Source: Ferrovibrio terrae_A (GTDB lineage: Bacteria; Pseudomonadota; Alphaproteobacteria; Ferrovibrionales; Ferrovibrionaceae). From it: DNA of 64,000 bases. Both the position numbers and the translations under genes were made by a program. Under the pieces are notes generated by a model that saw only the letters and a list, made by a program, of their open reading frames with translations, had not been told where the DNA came from and searched no databases. This document shows positions 34,055 through 41,311 of this stretch, piece by piece (the stretch's first letter is position 1; the number at the start of each line of letters is the position of its first letter). Location: NCBI RefSeq assembly GCF_943372915.1, contig NZ_CALSAN010000019.1, forward strand, positions 1-64,000, in the 5' to 3' direction.

Positions 34055-35041
34055 CTAGCTGGACGGCATGGCCTTCGGATTCAGCGCGATGCCCTTTTCC
34101 TTGTAATACTGTGCAGCACCCGGGTGGAACGGCAGGAAGCCGTTGCGCGATGCATTCTTGGCCAGGGTTTCGACAGCGGCAGCATGGCCCTTGACCATGC
34201 GGTCGTTGTTTTCCAGCACGGCCTTCACGATCTTGTAGGCGACGTCGTTGGGCAGATCCTTATGCGCGATGGCGAAGTTGTAGACGCCCAGTGTCTTCTG
34301 GTCTTCCGTCAACGACTTGTAGGTGCCCTTCGGGATCACACTGTCGCTCAGCTCCGGCATTTTCTGCTTCAGGGTGTTGAGCTGCGCATCGGTATAGGTG
34401 ATGAAGCGCACCGGCCGCTGGGCTTCCAGTTCCGAATAGGCGGCGATCGGCAGTCCGGCCGCAAAGGCAAAGACATCCAGCAGGCCATCGGCCAGCTGGT
34501 TCTGCATGTCGCTGGCCTGGCCGAAGCGCCAGTTCGCCTTGATGCCCAGCGCATCGAACATCAGCGGGAAATAAGTGCCGGGCGTGCCGGCCTTGGGGCC
34601 GGCGCCAAGCGTCTTGCCGGCCATCTCGGCCACCGACTTGATGCCGGTCTTTTCCGTGGTGACGAAATGGAACGGCGTGTCATACATCGGGAAGAGGGCG
34701 CGCACATTGGTGAACTTGCGCCCCTTGGTCCATTCGCCGCTGCCTTCCCAGGCCTGCAGCGCGATGCCCATGGTGGTCATGCCCAGCTCGATATTGCCGC
34801 CATCGACCAGGATGATGTTCTGGTTCGGGCCCTGGGTCTGCTGGGTCGAGACATTGATGCCGATGGTGTCGGTCAGCAGGGTGGCAACCACGCCGCCATA
34901 GATGAAATAGGTGCCGCCGACCGAGGCGGTGCCCAGGGTGAGCGATTTCGGCTGGGCCTGCACGGCCTGTGAGACCAGCAGCGGAGCCGCCAGCAGCAGG
35001 GCGGCAGAGGCAAGTAGAGTCTTCAGTTTGGACGCGATCAT
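34055..35041 (-). CDS. TAXI-family TRAP solute-binding protein
   Basis: A 328-residue periplasmic binding protein. Residues 1-29 are a signal peptide (ALLLAAPLLVSQAVQAQ); the mature part opens SLTLGTASVGGTYFIYGG, the TAXI (TRAP-associated extracytoplasmic immunogenic) signature, and later has TGPKAGTPGTYF-like and NGFLPFHPGAAQYYKEKGI segments. GGAGGAGAT before ATG 35041 is a near-ideal ribosome site. It is first in a two-gene operon with the fused permease. The ligand is unknown; characterised TAXI proteins bind acidic amino acids or carboxylates. Confidence 0.92.
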   Translation of the reverse strand: MIASKLKTLLASAALLLAAPLLVSQAVQAQPKSLTLGTASVGGTYFIYGGVVATLLTDTIGINVSTQQTQGPNQNIILVDGGNIELGMTTMGIALQAWEGSGEWTKGRKFTNVRALFPMYDTPFHFVTTEKTGIKSVAEMAGKTLGAGPKAGTPGTYFPLMFDALGIKANWRFGQASDMQNQLADGLLDVFAFAAGLPIAAYSELEAQRPVRFITYTDAQLNTLKQKMPELSDSVIPKGTYKSLTEDQKTLGVYNFAIAHKDLPNDVAYKIVKAVLENNDRMVKGHAAAVETLAKNASRNGFLPFHPGAAQYYKEKGIALNPKAMPSS

Positions 35042-35256
35042 TATATCTCCTCCCGAGAGATTGCCGGACTGATTGCCGCGGTTGTTGAGCGGTCTCGCCG
35101 AACTTAGGCACGCAGGATACCCATGTGCTTCGCGTCCTGACCAGCGGATTTGTGGGCGGCGCAAACGATTTACCGTCCGGTTCCGGTTTGCCGGGCTGGC
35201 AATCATGCGGGCGATGCCTATATCCTGAGTTGGATCAGTCTTCCGTGGGAGTTGAA

Positions 35257-35964
35257 ATGGGTACCGATGGCCGAATTCCGGCCCCAGCAGCGACCCATGA
35301 GGTTGAGGCCTTTCTCCGTCAGGTGGCGCTCAGCCCGCGCACCGCGCCTGCTGCCGATGGTCGCGGCCGGCTGGTTTTCGCCATGGATGCCACCGCCAGC
35401 CGCCGCTCCACCTGGAACGAGGCGCAGCGCATCCAGGCCGAGATGTTCCGCACCACGGCCGCGCTTGGCGGCCTCGATATCCAGCTGGTGTTTTTCCGGG
35501 GTCTGGGCGAATGCCGCGCCTCGCCCTGGGTGTCGGAAGCCAATGTGATGCTGCGGCTGATGCGTCAGGTGGACTGCGTCGGCGGCCATACCCAGATCGA
35601 ACGCGTGCTCAAGCATACCCTGGCCGAAGGACGCGAGCGCAAGGTCAATGCGCTGGTCTATATCGGCGACTGCATGGAAGAGAGCCCGGACGACATCGCG
35701 GTGAAAGCCGGCGAACTGGGCCTGCTCGGCGTACCGATCTTTGCTTTCCAGGAGGGCGGCGAGCCACGCGCCAAGGCCTGTTTCCAGGAAATGGCGCGGC
35801 TCACCCGCGGCGCCTATTCCAGCTTCGATGCTTCCAGTGCCGCCACCCTGCGCGAGTTGCTGTCTGCTGTTGCGGTCTATGCCGCCGGCGGCTATCGCGC
35901 GCTGGAGAATTTCGCCGCTGGATCCGGCCGCGAAGTGCGCGCCCTGATCGGGCAGATGCGGTAA
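35257..35964 (+). CDS. VWA-domain protein
   Basis: A 235-residue cytoplasmic protein dominated by one von Willebrand factor A fold. The MIDAS-type metal motif is DATAS, in LVFAMDATASRRSTW; a second acidic segment, ALVYIGDCMEESPDDI, completes the usual strand-loop pattern. VWA proteins generally mediate metal-dependent protein contacts. The start at ATG 35257 has GGGAG upstream. The J-domain gene follows 3 bp after its stop, so the two are co-expressed and may act together. The 215 bp before it (to the TAXI start) show only the two divergent promoters' space. Confidence 0.75.
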   Translation: MGTDGRIPAPAATHEVEAFLRQVALSPRTAPAADGRGRLVFAMDATASRRSTWNEAQRIQAEMFRTTAALGGLDIQLVFFRGLGECRASPWVSEANVMLRLMRQVDCVGGHTQIERVLKHTLAEGRERKVNALVYIGDCMEESPDDIAVKAGELGLLGVPIFAFQEGGEPRAKACFQEMARLTRGAYSSFDASSAATLRELLSAVAVYAAGGYRALENFAAGSGREVRALIGQMR

Positions 35965-35967
35965 GCC

Positions 35968-36750
35968 ATGATCGCCTATCTTGCGCTGGGCGTTGTCGGC
36001 CTGATCCTGCTGCTGCTCGGTGCACGCGGTTTCGTCAAAGCCGATCCGAAATTTCTCGCCAGGGTGTTGAAGATCGGCGGCGCCGTGATCTGCGGCGGAC
36101 TGGCGATCTTTTTCCTGATCCGTGGCCGCATCGATGTGGCGATGATGCTGGGTGCGGTGGCGGCATTTTCGCTGGGCTATCTGCCGCGCAGCCTGCTGCC
36201 GTTCAGCAACCTGTTCGGTGGTCGTGGTCTGGGCAGTGGCTGGCAGCGCGCCCGCACCGGGTATGCCGATCTCGATGGCAGCAATGGCAGCGGCACCGGC
36301 CAGCAGTCCACGGTCGAGACCGGCTGGTTGCGCATGCAGCTTGATCACGCCACCGGCCGCATGGATGGCGATGTGCTTCAGGGTCGCCATGCCGGGCGGC
36401 GGCTGTCGTCGCTCAGCTTTGAAGACCTGATTCTGCTGCTGCGCGACTGCCGCGCCAGCGACAACCAGGCGGCCGCCCTGCTGGAGGCCTATCTGGACCG
36501 CAGCATCGGCGAGGACTGGCGCGAGCGGGCCACGACCGGTGATGCCGGCGAGGCCGCATCGCCGGCCAGCAGCGGCGCGATGACGCGCGAACAGGCCTGG
36601 GAGGTGCTGGGCCTGCCCCCGGGCGCCAGCGATGCCGATATCCGCAGTGCCCATCGCCGCCTGATGAAGAAATTCCATCCCGACCAGGGCGGCTCCACCT
36701 TCCTGGCGGCGCAGATCAACCGCGCCAAGGATCTGCTGCTCGGCGAATAG
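35968..36750 (+). CDS. Membrane-anchored J-domain protein
   Basis: A 260-residue protein. The N-terminus has a transmembrane helix (IAYLALGVVGLILLLLGARG) and two further hydrophobic stretches to about residue 75 (VICGGLAIFFLIRG, MMLGAVAAFSLGY). The middle is polar and Gly-rich. The C-terminal 65 residues are a J domain (AWEVLGLPPGASDADIRSAH...KKFHPDQGGS) with the HPD tripeptide that stimulates DnaK. The arrangement resembles DjlA/DjlC-type membrane co-chaperones. It is translationally close to the VWA gene, suggesting the J domain delivers DnaK to a VWA-containing complex; this is inference. Confidence 0.85.
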   Translation: MIAYLALGVVGLILLLLGARGFVKADPKFLARVLKIGGAVICGGLAIFFLIRGRIDVAMMLGAVAAFSLGYLPRSLLPFSNLFGGRGLGSGWQRARTGYADLDGSNGSGTGQQSTVETGWLRMQLDHATGRMDGDVLQGRHAGRRLSSLSFEDLILLLRDCRASDNQAAALLEAYLDRSIGEDWRERATTGDAGEAASPASSGAMTREQAWEVLGLPPGASDADIRSAHRRLMKKFHPDQGGSTFLAAQINRAKDLLLGE

Positions 36751-36845
36751 CGCACCGGCAATCGGCCGGCACATTGCATGCTGACAATTCCGCTGTTTCG
36801 TTTGCGCGGGCGCTCGCTAGAGTGCCGGCAGGAAACCAGTATGGA

Positions 36846-37223
36846 ATGCGAGTGATGACAGCGCAGAATGAAGCGATCGTGCAGGGCCAACTCGATGCCT
36901 ATAACGCCAAGGACATCGACACCTTCATGGCCTTCTGGGCCGAGGATGCGCAGGTCTTCGCCCACCCCGACACATTGCTGGCCAATGGTGCTGCGGAGAT
37001 TCGCGCCCGCCATGTGCTGCGTTTCCAGGAACCCAACCTGTTCGGCCGGCTGGTCCAGCGCATGGCGGTGGGCAACACCGTGGTCGACCGCGAAGTGGTG
37101 ACGCGCATGTTTCCGGAAGGACCAGGCCGGGTGGATGTGATCGGCATCTACGAGGTGAGGGACGGCCGGATCGCCAAAGCCTGGTTCGTGATGGGCGAAC
37201 CGGTGCTCGACCCCAGGGGCTGA
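36846..37223 (+). CDS. NTF2-like (SnoaL / steroid isomerase-like) protein
   Basis: A 125-residue NTF2-fold protein. The N-terminal helix IVQGQLDAYNAKDIDTFMAFWAEDAQVFAHP and the C-terminal strands DVIGIYEVRDGRIAKAWFVMGEP are the usual pattern of SnoaL-like and ketosteroid-isomerase-like proteins. The catalytic residues differ widely in the family, so activity cannot be assigned. ATG 36846 is favoured by AGGAAA upstream; ATG 36855 is also possible. It is the last host gene before tRNA-Thr. Confidence 0.72.
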   Translation: MRVMTAQNEAIVQGQLDAYNAKDIDTFMAFWAEDAQVFAHPDTLLANGAAEIRARHVLRFQEPNLFGRLVQRMAVGNTVVDREVVTRMFPEGPGRVDVIGIYEVRDGRIAKAWFVMGEPVLDPRG

Positions 37224-37237
37224 GCAAAACGGGAAAA

Positions 37238-37312
37238 TGGTGCCGGATGAGGGGATTGAACCCCCGACCTTCGGTTTACAAAACCGCTGCTCTACCGCTG
37301 AGCTAATCCGGC
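37238..37312 (-). tRNA. tRNA-Thr (anticodon TGT)
   Basis: A 75-nt tRNA on the minus strand. The acceptor stem GCCGGAT/ATCCGGC is perfect, with discriminator A and encoded CCA. The D-arm is TAGCTCAGCGGTAGAGCA, the anticodon loop TTTGTAA gives TGT (Thr, ACA), and the T-arm is GGGGGTTCAATCCCCTC. Its 5' end faces the prophage. Confidence 0.97.
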
Positions 37313-37324
37313 ATCTACTTGATA

Positions 37325-37353
37325 TCACTACCATTTCGCCCCGGCGCGTCCAA
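37325..37353 (-). promoter_or_regulatory. Promoter of tRNA-Thr
   Basis: On the minus strand, TTGGAC (37353-37348) and TAGTGA (37330-37325) are separated by exactly 17 bp, a good sigma-70-type match ending about 12 bp before the mature 5' end. The -35 box lies within GTTGGACGC, which is repeated in inverted and degenerate direct form at 37372-37387. Confidence 0.6.
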
Positions 37354-37464
37354 CTGAAAATCGGAACATGGGTTGGACGCATCCAACTTTAGCGGGCAGC
37401 GCGGCGGATCGCGCACCGAATTAGAGGCAGTACCCATCCCTGTCAACCGGCCGGCCTTTGTCAC

Positions 37465-37485
37465 TTGAGAACATTTTGAGAACAT
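37465..37485. repeat. Tandem 11-bp repeat at prophage left end
   Basis: TTGAGAACAT occurs twice with an 11-bp period (TTGAGAACATT then TTGAGAACATG), 15 bp before the first rightward gene. Short direct repeats at about one helical turn are typical of arm-type recombinase or repressor sites; the role is unproven. The rest of 37313-37499 holds only the tRNA promoter and the GTTGGAC repeats. Confidence 0.55.
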
Positions 37486-37499
37486 GATTTAAGGCCGGA

Positions 37500-37793
37500 A
37501 TGCCCAGCCGGCACGACCCGCACAAGCACCTAGACAGCCTGCGTGCCTACCACGAGGCCGAGGCCGACATCGGTTTTAAATGCCTCTGCGGAGTCCGGCG
37601 CACGGCCGCGACGCGCGACGCGCTCAAAGCCTATCCCGAATACACCGACCCCAACCAGATCGCCCGGAAAATGCGCTGCAGATCATGCAAGCAGAAAACG
37701 GTAACGGCCTATCCCATCGTGCCAAGCCACCGCCTGCGCGACCGCGAGCTCTTTAAGGCGCACTGGGGTTTCGGTCAGGGCTGGAAGGATTGA
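37500..37793 (+). CDS. Small zinc-ribbon-like protein
   Basis: A 97-residue basic protein, the only clear rightward gene in the phage part. Four cysteines are spaced as two pairs, Cys28-Leu-Cys30 and Cys60-Arg-Ser-Cys63, 29 residues apart, which suggests one structural zinc. The flanks are charged (RHDPHKHLDSLRAYHEAEAD at the start). The family is not recognised. It converges on the lysis genes, with a bidirectional terminator between. Its outlying position fits a moron or a small regulatory gene expressed from its own promoter. Confidence 0.65.
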   Translation: MPSRHDPHKHLDSLRAYHEAEADIGFKCLCGVRRTAATRDALKAYPEYTDPNQIARKMRCRSCKQKTVTAYPIVPSHRLRDRELFKAHWGFGQGWKD

Positions 37794-37800
37794 CCAATGA

Positions 37801-37826
37801 AAACGGCCGCCCGAAGGCGACCGTTT
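37801..37826. terminator. Bidirectional terminator at end of phage late operon
   Basis: A hairpin AAACGG-C-CGCC / GGCG-A-CCGTTT with a CGAA tetraloop (10 pairs, one C-A mismatch). On the minus strand it is followed by TTTTCATT, so it suits the leftward late transcript best; on the + strand it follows the zinc-ribbon gene. Confidence 0.7.
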
Positions 37827-37856
37827 CGCAGGTCCACGAGGACGGCGCTGAGGGCG

Positions 37857-38360
37857 CTATTCGGCCTCGTGCTGCGTCCGCCCGCGCAGGATCGCCTGGC
37901 AGGCCGAAAGCATCGTCTCGCGCTCGGCTATTCCGGCTCGGAGATCGAAATAAGCCTGTCGAGCGTCGGCAGTAAGCTCGGCAGGGCGCGCATGATCCAA
38001 GCCGGCGGCGGCGGCGGCTCCGGGCTGACAGTGATCGGCCGGGCGGGTGGCGTACTGCAGCCGGCGACGGCCGGCAGCAACATCGTTGCGAAGGCGATCA
38101 ACTTCAGTGCGCGCATCGGTCAGTTCCTTGGTCTTGGCGTTGTCGATATCGGCATAGCGCGCCTGTTCCGCCACCAGACGGCGCAGGGCGAGTTTCTGCG
38201 CCTCGGCATGGGCGTCGGCCTGCGCGGCATCCATGGCCGCCAGGCGGGCCTCGTAGCGCCATCCCTGCGCCTTCCAGCCGGCAAAGAAGATTCCGGCGGC
38301 GAGCAGCAGGCAGGCGAGCGGCTTCCAGTACTTCGCAAGGAACGGGATCAGCGCTGGCAT
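37857..38360 (-). CDS. Rz-like inner-membrane spanin
   Basis: A 167-residue i-spanin candidate: one N-terminal membrane helix (WKPLACLLLAAGIFFAGWKA), then a long Ala/Glu/Arg-rich helical periplasmic region (about 35-110) fit for a coiled coil. Spanins fuse inner and outer membranes in the last step of lysis. ATG 38360 overlaps the endolysin stop by 13 bp. A lipoprotein gene of Rz1 type is nested in another frame inside it (37928-38116), which strongly supports the assignment. Confidence 0.82.
   Translation of the reverse strand: MPALIPFLAKYWKPLACLLLAAGIFFAGWKAQGWRYEARLAAMDAAQADAHAEAQKLALRRLVAEQARYADIDNAKTKELTDARTEVDRLRNDVAAGRRRLQYATRPADHCQPGAAAAAGLDHARPAELTADARQAYFDLRAGIAERETMLSACQAILRGRTQHEAE
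37928..38116 (-). CDS. Rz1-like outer-membrane lipoprotein, nested in Rz
   Basis: A 62-residue open frame lying wholly within the Rz-like gene in a different reading frame. It encodes a lipoprotein signal (MRALKLIAFATMLLPAVAGC) with lipobox VAGC and Cys20, followed by a Pro-rich stretch (TVSPEPPPPPAW). A short, Pro-rich lipoprotein embedded in the i-spanin gene is exactly the lambda Rz/Rz1 arrangement, so this is a likely o-spanin. The mature part of about 43 residues is within the usual range. Confidence 0.75.
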   Translation of the reverse strand: MRALKLIAFATMLLPAVAGCSTPPARPITVSPEPPPPPAWIMRALPSLLPTLDRLISISEPE

Positions 38361-38842
38361 AGCTGGTATTCCTGTTGCCGGCGGGTCCACAGGCCCGCGC
38401 AAACCGTGTTGCCCTTGGCCGAGCAGTCGAACCCGGCCATGTAGCGCCAGCGCAGGAACTCGCCGCAAGCCGAGGCGTCGCCGGCATTCAGCTTGCGGCG
38501 TAACCTCGAGTCCGAGAACTTGGCCGCGCCGAAGTTGTAGACGAACGACGCCACGGCCGCGCGCCGGGGGTCCGACATCGGCACGCTGACCAGGCCGTCG
38601 ACCTCGGCGAATGTCTGCGCCAGGTCGGCAGCGAACAGCCTGTCGCATTCATCGACCGTGGCACGCATCCCCGGCTTGACGCCCTTGGTATGGCCCCGGC
38701 AGATCGTCCAAACCTTTGCGCCATCCTGATAGGCCTGCAACTCCAAGCCCTCGTGAACGTCGATGAAGGTGGCGGCTATCGCCATCGCACCGCTGCCGGC
38801 GAGTGCGGCAACGACGCGCGGCGGGAGACGTGGCACAGCCAT
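38348..38842 (-). CDS. GH24 endolysin with signal-anchor (SAR) N-terminus
   Basis: A 164-residue T4/P21-type muramidase. The catalytic triad matches E-x8-D-x5-T exactly: Glu31 (DVHEG), Asp40 (AYQDG) and Thr46 (KVWTICRG). Residues about 9-27 are weakly hydrophobic and rich in Ala/Gly (VVAALAGSGAMAIAATFI), the composition of a SAR domain that lets the enzyme be exported by Sec and released on depolarisation. Start ATG 38842 overlaps the holin stop by 1 nt (TAATG). Confidence 0.9.
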   Translation of the reverse strand: MAVPRLPPRVVAALAGSGAMAIAATFIDVHEGLELQAYQDGAKVWTICRGHTKGVKPGMRATVDECDRLFAADLAQTFAEVDGLVSVPMSDPRRAAVASFVYNFGAAKFSDSRLRRKLNAGDASACGEFLRWRYMAGFDCSAKGNTVCAGLWTRRQQEYQLCQR

Positions 38843-39066
38843 TAGCCGCGCACCTTGCGACGGAACCGCTTGCGCTGCGGATCGCGCCACCACTTGTCGC
38901 GCACGAGGAAAAACGCCTGCAGCGCGATATAGGCCACGGTCGACCACGCCGCGATATTCGACGCGGTGAGCTCGGTCAGACTATAGGCCGCGCCGGCAAC
39001 GGCCGGAGCCGCCTTGAACGCCTGCGTCTTGATTTCGTCGTGGATCACAGCCACCCCCTTAAGCAT
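38842..39066 (-). CDS. Small holin-like membrane protein
   Basis: A protein of about 74 residues with one clear membrane helix (about 35-55, IAAWSTVAYIALQAFFLV) and a very basic C-terminus (RDPQRKRFRRKVRG), lying just before the SAR endolysin in a lysis cassette. These features fit a holin or pinholin. The start is uncertain: ATG 39066 overlaps the end of the tail-protein gene by 8 bp, while GTG at 39054 or 39048 follows AAGGGGG. The family is not certain. Confidence 0.65.
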   Translation of the reverse strand: MLKGVAVIHDEIKTQAFKAAPAVAGAAYSLTELTASNIAAWSTVAYIALQAFFLVRDKWWRDPQRKRFRRKVRG

Positions 39067-41311
39067 ATTTCCAGTGCAGATCAGCGCGCAGCCAGTCGAG
39101 ATAGAAAGCACCGCTGGCATTCCAGTTTGCGTCGGTCGTGCCGACAGCCATGCCGGTCGCAACCGGATAGTTGGGGAACGACGTGTCGTTACCGAACTGC
39201 GGGCTGTCGACATTAAGTTGCAGGTAATTACCCCACTGCCGGCGCGACGAACGCGCGCGGTCGAGCAGCATCCATGCCGATGTCGTGCTGACGCATTTGC
39301 AAAGCCAGAACATCGGATCGAAGTCGGTCAGCACGCGGCGAGCAGGCGCGGTGCCGCCAGTGCCCCGGCCGTAGCCGATATGCTGCAGGCCCGGCACGTT
39401 CCAGAACAGATAGATGATGCCGGCGACGTTATCGCCGAAGATGAATGAAGGGCTGGCGATGATTTGCGAAGCGGAATGCGCGCCCCAGACATTGGCGCTT
39501 GTGGTGATGCCGATATTCTGATTGAGCGAGATATACTCGTTGTTCGCCATCCCCTTGACCCAGCAAACCCAACTGCCGATGCCGAGGGATTTTGCCCAGA
39601 TCATGTCGGGCGCGCGGTTGCCATTCGGGCCGCCGGAATGCGCGGCCACCGCCACGGGTGCCGCGCCGGTAAACGTGCCGGCCGGAACGGCGACCATCTG
39701 GCAGCCGTATTCCGGCCGCATCCGCAGCGCCAAGGCAATCGACTGGTTTGCGCCGGCATTCAGGCTGCCATGGCTACCGACTGTGAAGCCCGTCGACGTG
39801 AAAGCGGTCAGGCCAGCGAGCGAAGCCTGCGCGTTGTTCAAGCCGGCATAGAGCACATTCCCGGCACCGCGCACGGTATCATAAACCTGCGCGTAATAGG
39901 TCTGCGTATAGTTGCGCGCGATCACAAGCGTCGGCTCGGTCGTGGCATCCCACGGCAGCGGGACATTTGTCGTGCCGTTGTTGCCAGTCCAGGTCGGAAT
40001 TGCCGTTACGTTTGTTGGCCGCTTCACTGCCGGCGATGGCGCGTTATAGGCATTCAGCGGCTTCGCGCCGGCAATAGGATATTGGAATGGCGCTTGACCG
40101 CAATTCATGACGCCGCCGGCCGTCGCCTGGCCGATAGCGAAACTCAGATCCTCGGGCAGGCCAGAGAAGGCCACACCCTGCGACACGCCGTTCTTGCAGA
40201 AGGTCAGCGTATGAGCATTGCTGTCGACGACAATGCCGATGAAATCAGCAGCGCCCCATGCCGCGCCATAGGCCGGCGCGGAGGCGTTGTTATATTTCGT
40301 GCCGTTGCCATGGTACGACCAGCCATAGGCATTGTTGCCGAGGTAGTTTGCAGCATCGACGCGGTTCGTGCAGACGCCCGGCATTTCGGTCGAGCCGCCG
40401 CCCTTCCATTCCGCTTGCCACACACCGGAGTTCGGCAGCGGCGCGGTGACGCGCGTAAGGTTCGCAGAGGATACGGACTGCCCGGCATTCGATACGGTGC
40501 CAGCCGACGACAACGGATCAAGGCGCGGATAGGTCGATTTGGTCGGCCCCAGCGTGCCGAGGTCGCTGGTGATCGCATCGGCGACATTCGCCCAGCCGCT
40601 CAAGGTCCAGTGGTTGCCGTTCCACTTGTCGTGACCGAGCGTGGTCAGCGAGGCATCGTTCGAGAAATCGAGATAGAAGCTGTTGCCCGCCCCGACAGGA
40701 CCGCTGTAAGCGCGCGGGATATAGCCGTTCGTCTGCGCGCTGTAGCGGAGAACCGCAGTCGGAGCGACCAGAGTGTTGTCAACGAAAATGACGTATTCGA
40801 GCAGGCCCTCAAGCCAGTAGCCCGCGACTTGGTTGAATGTGCCAATGTAATGAGTGTTCGCGGCATTCCAGATGCTATCGACATTCAGGCCGAGAGCATC
40901 GAAGCCAGTCTGCCTGGCGTTCCGAAAATACTTGAGACGATCAGCAGCCGTCGCATTGGCGCTATCCCACTGGATGCAATGATGCTCGGTCGCGGCGAAC
41001 TCAAGGTCGATTTCAGCCGCGCGGTAATCGGTGCCGTTGTTGTAAATCGTCGGCTTATTCAGATGAGCCGCTGCGGCCGTAAAATAAAAACCAAAGCCGG
41101 CGCTGCCGCCGGCATTTACCACCGTGGGATATTGGGTACTTGAAACTGCGATCTTTGTGCGGCGCAAACCAAAGAGAAGCGTCCACTTTTTCAGCGCGCC
41201 AGCGGAACCGACGTTGCGCGTCAGGTAGTGAGAGCCCTTTAAGACGATGCCGTGCTTACGCTGAAAGATCGGCAGGCCGCGCGCTGCCGGCGAGGACAGC
41301 AGATGCGTCAT
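39059..41311 (-). CDS. Receptor-binding tail protein with LamG-like and SPRY domains
   Basis: A 750-residue virion protein. Residues about 40-215 form a LamG/concanavalin-like beta sandwich ending in SFYLDFSNDASL. Residues about 290-410 match a SPRY domain (VWQAEW, GWSYHGNGTKY, FIGIVVDSNAHTLTFCKNG). The C-terminal 300 residues are a second beta-rich, Gly/Asn-rich region (WAKSLGIGSWVCWVKG, WNVPGLQHIGYGRGTGG). This combination is common in phage tail proteins that touch the host surface. It lies directly after the T7-type fibre gene and overlaps it by 1 nt, so it probably docks onto it. Confidence 0.8.
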   Translation of the reverse strand: MTHLLSSPAARGLPIFQRKHGIVLKGSHYLTRNVGSAGALKKWTLLFGLRRTKIAVSSTQYPTVVNAGGSAGFGFYFTAAAAHLNKPTIYNNGTDYRAAEIDLEFAATEHHCIQWDSANATAADRLKYFRNARQTGFDALGLNVDSIWNAANTHYIGTFNQVAGYWLEGLLEYVIFVDNTLVAPTAVLRYSAQTNGYIPRAYSGPVGAGNSFYLDFSNDASLTTLGHDKWNGNHWTLSGWANVADAITSDLGTLGPTKSTYPRLDPLSSAGTVSNAGQSVSSANLTRVTAPLPNSGVWQAEWKGGGSTEMPGVCTNRVDAANYLGNNAYGWSYHGNGTKYNNASAPAYGAAWGAADFIGIVVDSNAHTLTFCKNGVSQGVAFSGLPEDLSFAIGQATAGGVMNCGQAPFQYPIAGAKPLNAYNAPSPAVKRPTNVTAIPTWTGNNGTTNVPLPWDATTEPTLVIARNYTQTYYAQVYDTVRGAGNVLYAGLNNAQASLAGLTAFTSTGFTVGSHGSLNAGANQSIALALRMRPEYGCQMVAVPAGTFTGAAPVAVAAHSGGPNGNRAPDMIWAKSLGIGSWVCWVKGMANNEYISLNQNIGITTSANVWGAHSASQIIASPSFIFGDNVAGIIYLFWNVPGLQHIGYGRGTGGTAPARRVLTDFDPMFWLCKCVSTTSAWMLLDRARSSRRQWGNYLQLNVDSPQFGNDTSFPNYPVATGMAVGTTDANWNASGAFYLDWLRADLHWKYA

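Noticed and set aside
37238..37312. attL formed by the 3' end of tRNA-Thr
   Set aside because: The tRNA 3' end points away from the prophage; the phage lies on the 5' side, so the standard arrangement does not fit.
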